Shown: positions 63,664 through 64,000 of the stretch, piece by piece
Layout of the letters: every line of letters starts with the position of its first letter
How positions within the stretch are numbered: the first letter of the stretch is position 1
Position numbers and translations under genes: made by a program
Assembly (NCBI RefSeq): GCF_003268655.1
Contig: NZ_CP029642.1
Span: forward strand, 4,154,001-4,218,000
Reading direction: 5' to 3'
Length of the DNA stretch: 64,000 nucleotides
Origin: Arthrobacter dokdonellae
GTDB taxonomy: Bacteria; Actinomycetota; Actinomycetes; Actinomycetales; Micrococcaceae
The notes under the pieces: model-generated
Database searches by the model: none
Told to the model about the DNA's origin: nothing
What the model saw: only the letters and a program-made list of their open reading frames with translations

Positions 63664-63782
63664 TCGGACCTCCCCTTCACATAACTAAATTCATGGATGG
63701 CTCAAGGACGCCTGACCTGTTGCGGGATCCCAACCGTCGTCGCGGTGCCGGTGATGACCCCCAGGACGAGCAGTCCAAGGTG

Positions 63783-63809
63783 TTAGCACCCTCGGGGTGA
63801 GAGTGCTAA
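63783..63809. promoter_or_regulatory. CIRCE operator 1 (HrcA site)
   Basis: TTAGCACCC-N9-GAGTGCTAA, one mismatch from the consensus TTAGCACTC-N9-GAGTGCTAA. It lies at or just after the expected transcription start of groES. Confidence 0.92.
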
Positions 63810-63813
63810 CCCG

Positions 63814-63843
63814 ACTCTATTGAATTGATTAGCACTCGGTCAA
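63814..63843 (-). promoter_or_regulatory. groES-groEL promoter
   Basis: On the minus strand TTGACC (63843-63838) and TAGAGT (63819-63814) are spaced by 18 bp between the two CIRCE operators; the -35 lies inside CIRCE 2. This explains repression by HrcA. Read by eye. Confidence 0.7.
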
Positions 63844-63855
63844 GGCGAGTGCCAG
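63829..63855. promoter_or_regulatory. CIRCE operator 2 (HrcA site)
   Basis: TTAGCACTC-N9-GAGTGCCAG; the left arm is perfect and the right has two mismatches. It overlaps the -35 region of the groES promoter. Confidence 0.85.
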
Positions 63856-64000
63856 TAAACCTGGCTAAAAGTGCGACGGCGGAGGGCCGGGTTTCGCTTC
63901 CGGCGCACGGTGGGCGGCACTTGGCCGGGCAACGGGGCTGTTGCCGACGCGGCCCGGCGGTGCAAGCATGGCTTGCATGACACCAGGCCACGCGCCCGTT
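63856..64000. other. Right window edge, no supported gene
   Basis: GC-rich sequence upstream of the groES promoter. A minus-strand gene may end here, since one frame is open from the edge to a TAG near 63870, but it is short and low in complexity, so I do not call it. Confidence 0.3.

Noticed and set aside
63806..63991. 61-residue minus-strand ORF at the right edge
   Set aside because: It overlaps both the groES promoter and CIRCE operator 2 and has no protein features.

Overview
The window is high-GC DNA from an actinobacterium, most likely of the Micrococcaceae (Arthrobacter-like). The evidence is the gene content (guaB3/guaB/guaA, groES-groEL1 under CIRCE, DUF3817-SURF1, FmdB, galU next to 5-formyl-THF cyclo-ligase), frequent GTG starts with AGGAGG-type ribosome sites, and actinobacterial conjugation families (SCO6880-type, DUF4913). 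The exact genus is inferred, not proven.

Left edge (1-1.9 kb): the 5' part of an L-fuconate dehydratase gene and a GntR/FCD regulator, both on the minus strand, with a palindromic operator candidate between them. It is not clear whether this is chromosome or cargo.

About 2-37.9 kb: an integrative conjugative or mobilisable element ending beside tRNA-Ala(CGC). It has a MobF relaxase-helicase behind a zinc-ribbon protein, with three 25-bp repeats and a hairpin just upstream. A minus-strand transfer operon runs from 34.6 to 21.3 kb: sigma-like regulator, membrane-anchored protein, transglycosylase/NlpC-P60 hydrolase, pilin-like protein, TrbL/VirB6, SCO6880-type protein, VirB4, VirD4/TraG, DUF4913 and ArdC antirestriction protein. 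At 34.8-37.9 kb sit small HTH regulators, two AlpA-like proteins and a tyrosine integrase.

Conflict or defence-like cargo is scattered through the element: a GIY-YIG protein; a three-gene GTPase operon; a type ISP-like restriction-modification gene split by an in-frame TAA; a P-loop ATPase gene cut at codon 12 by an ISL3 element with perfect 8-bp target duplications; an RHH/membrane-protein pair; and an AT-rich DUF262-HEPN pair placed on the opposite strand inside the transfer operon. An IS256-family element lies next to the ISL3 element.

38-64 kb: ordinary chromosome. It carries tRNA-Ala, a VOC protein, an SDR, a GNAT, galU, 5-FCL, FmdB, a CpaB-like SAF protein, a giant DUF4011-type helicase, guaA, DUF3817-SURF1, glpD with a PTS IIA domain, a lipoprotein and a PKD-like secreted protein, guaB3, guaB, an acyltransferase remnant, a DUF389 membrane protein, and groEL-groES with two CIRCE operators. 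A dispersed repeat (core TTTCGACARGCTCAACCA) occurs both in the chromosome and inside the broken restriction gene.
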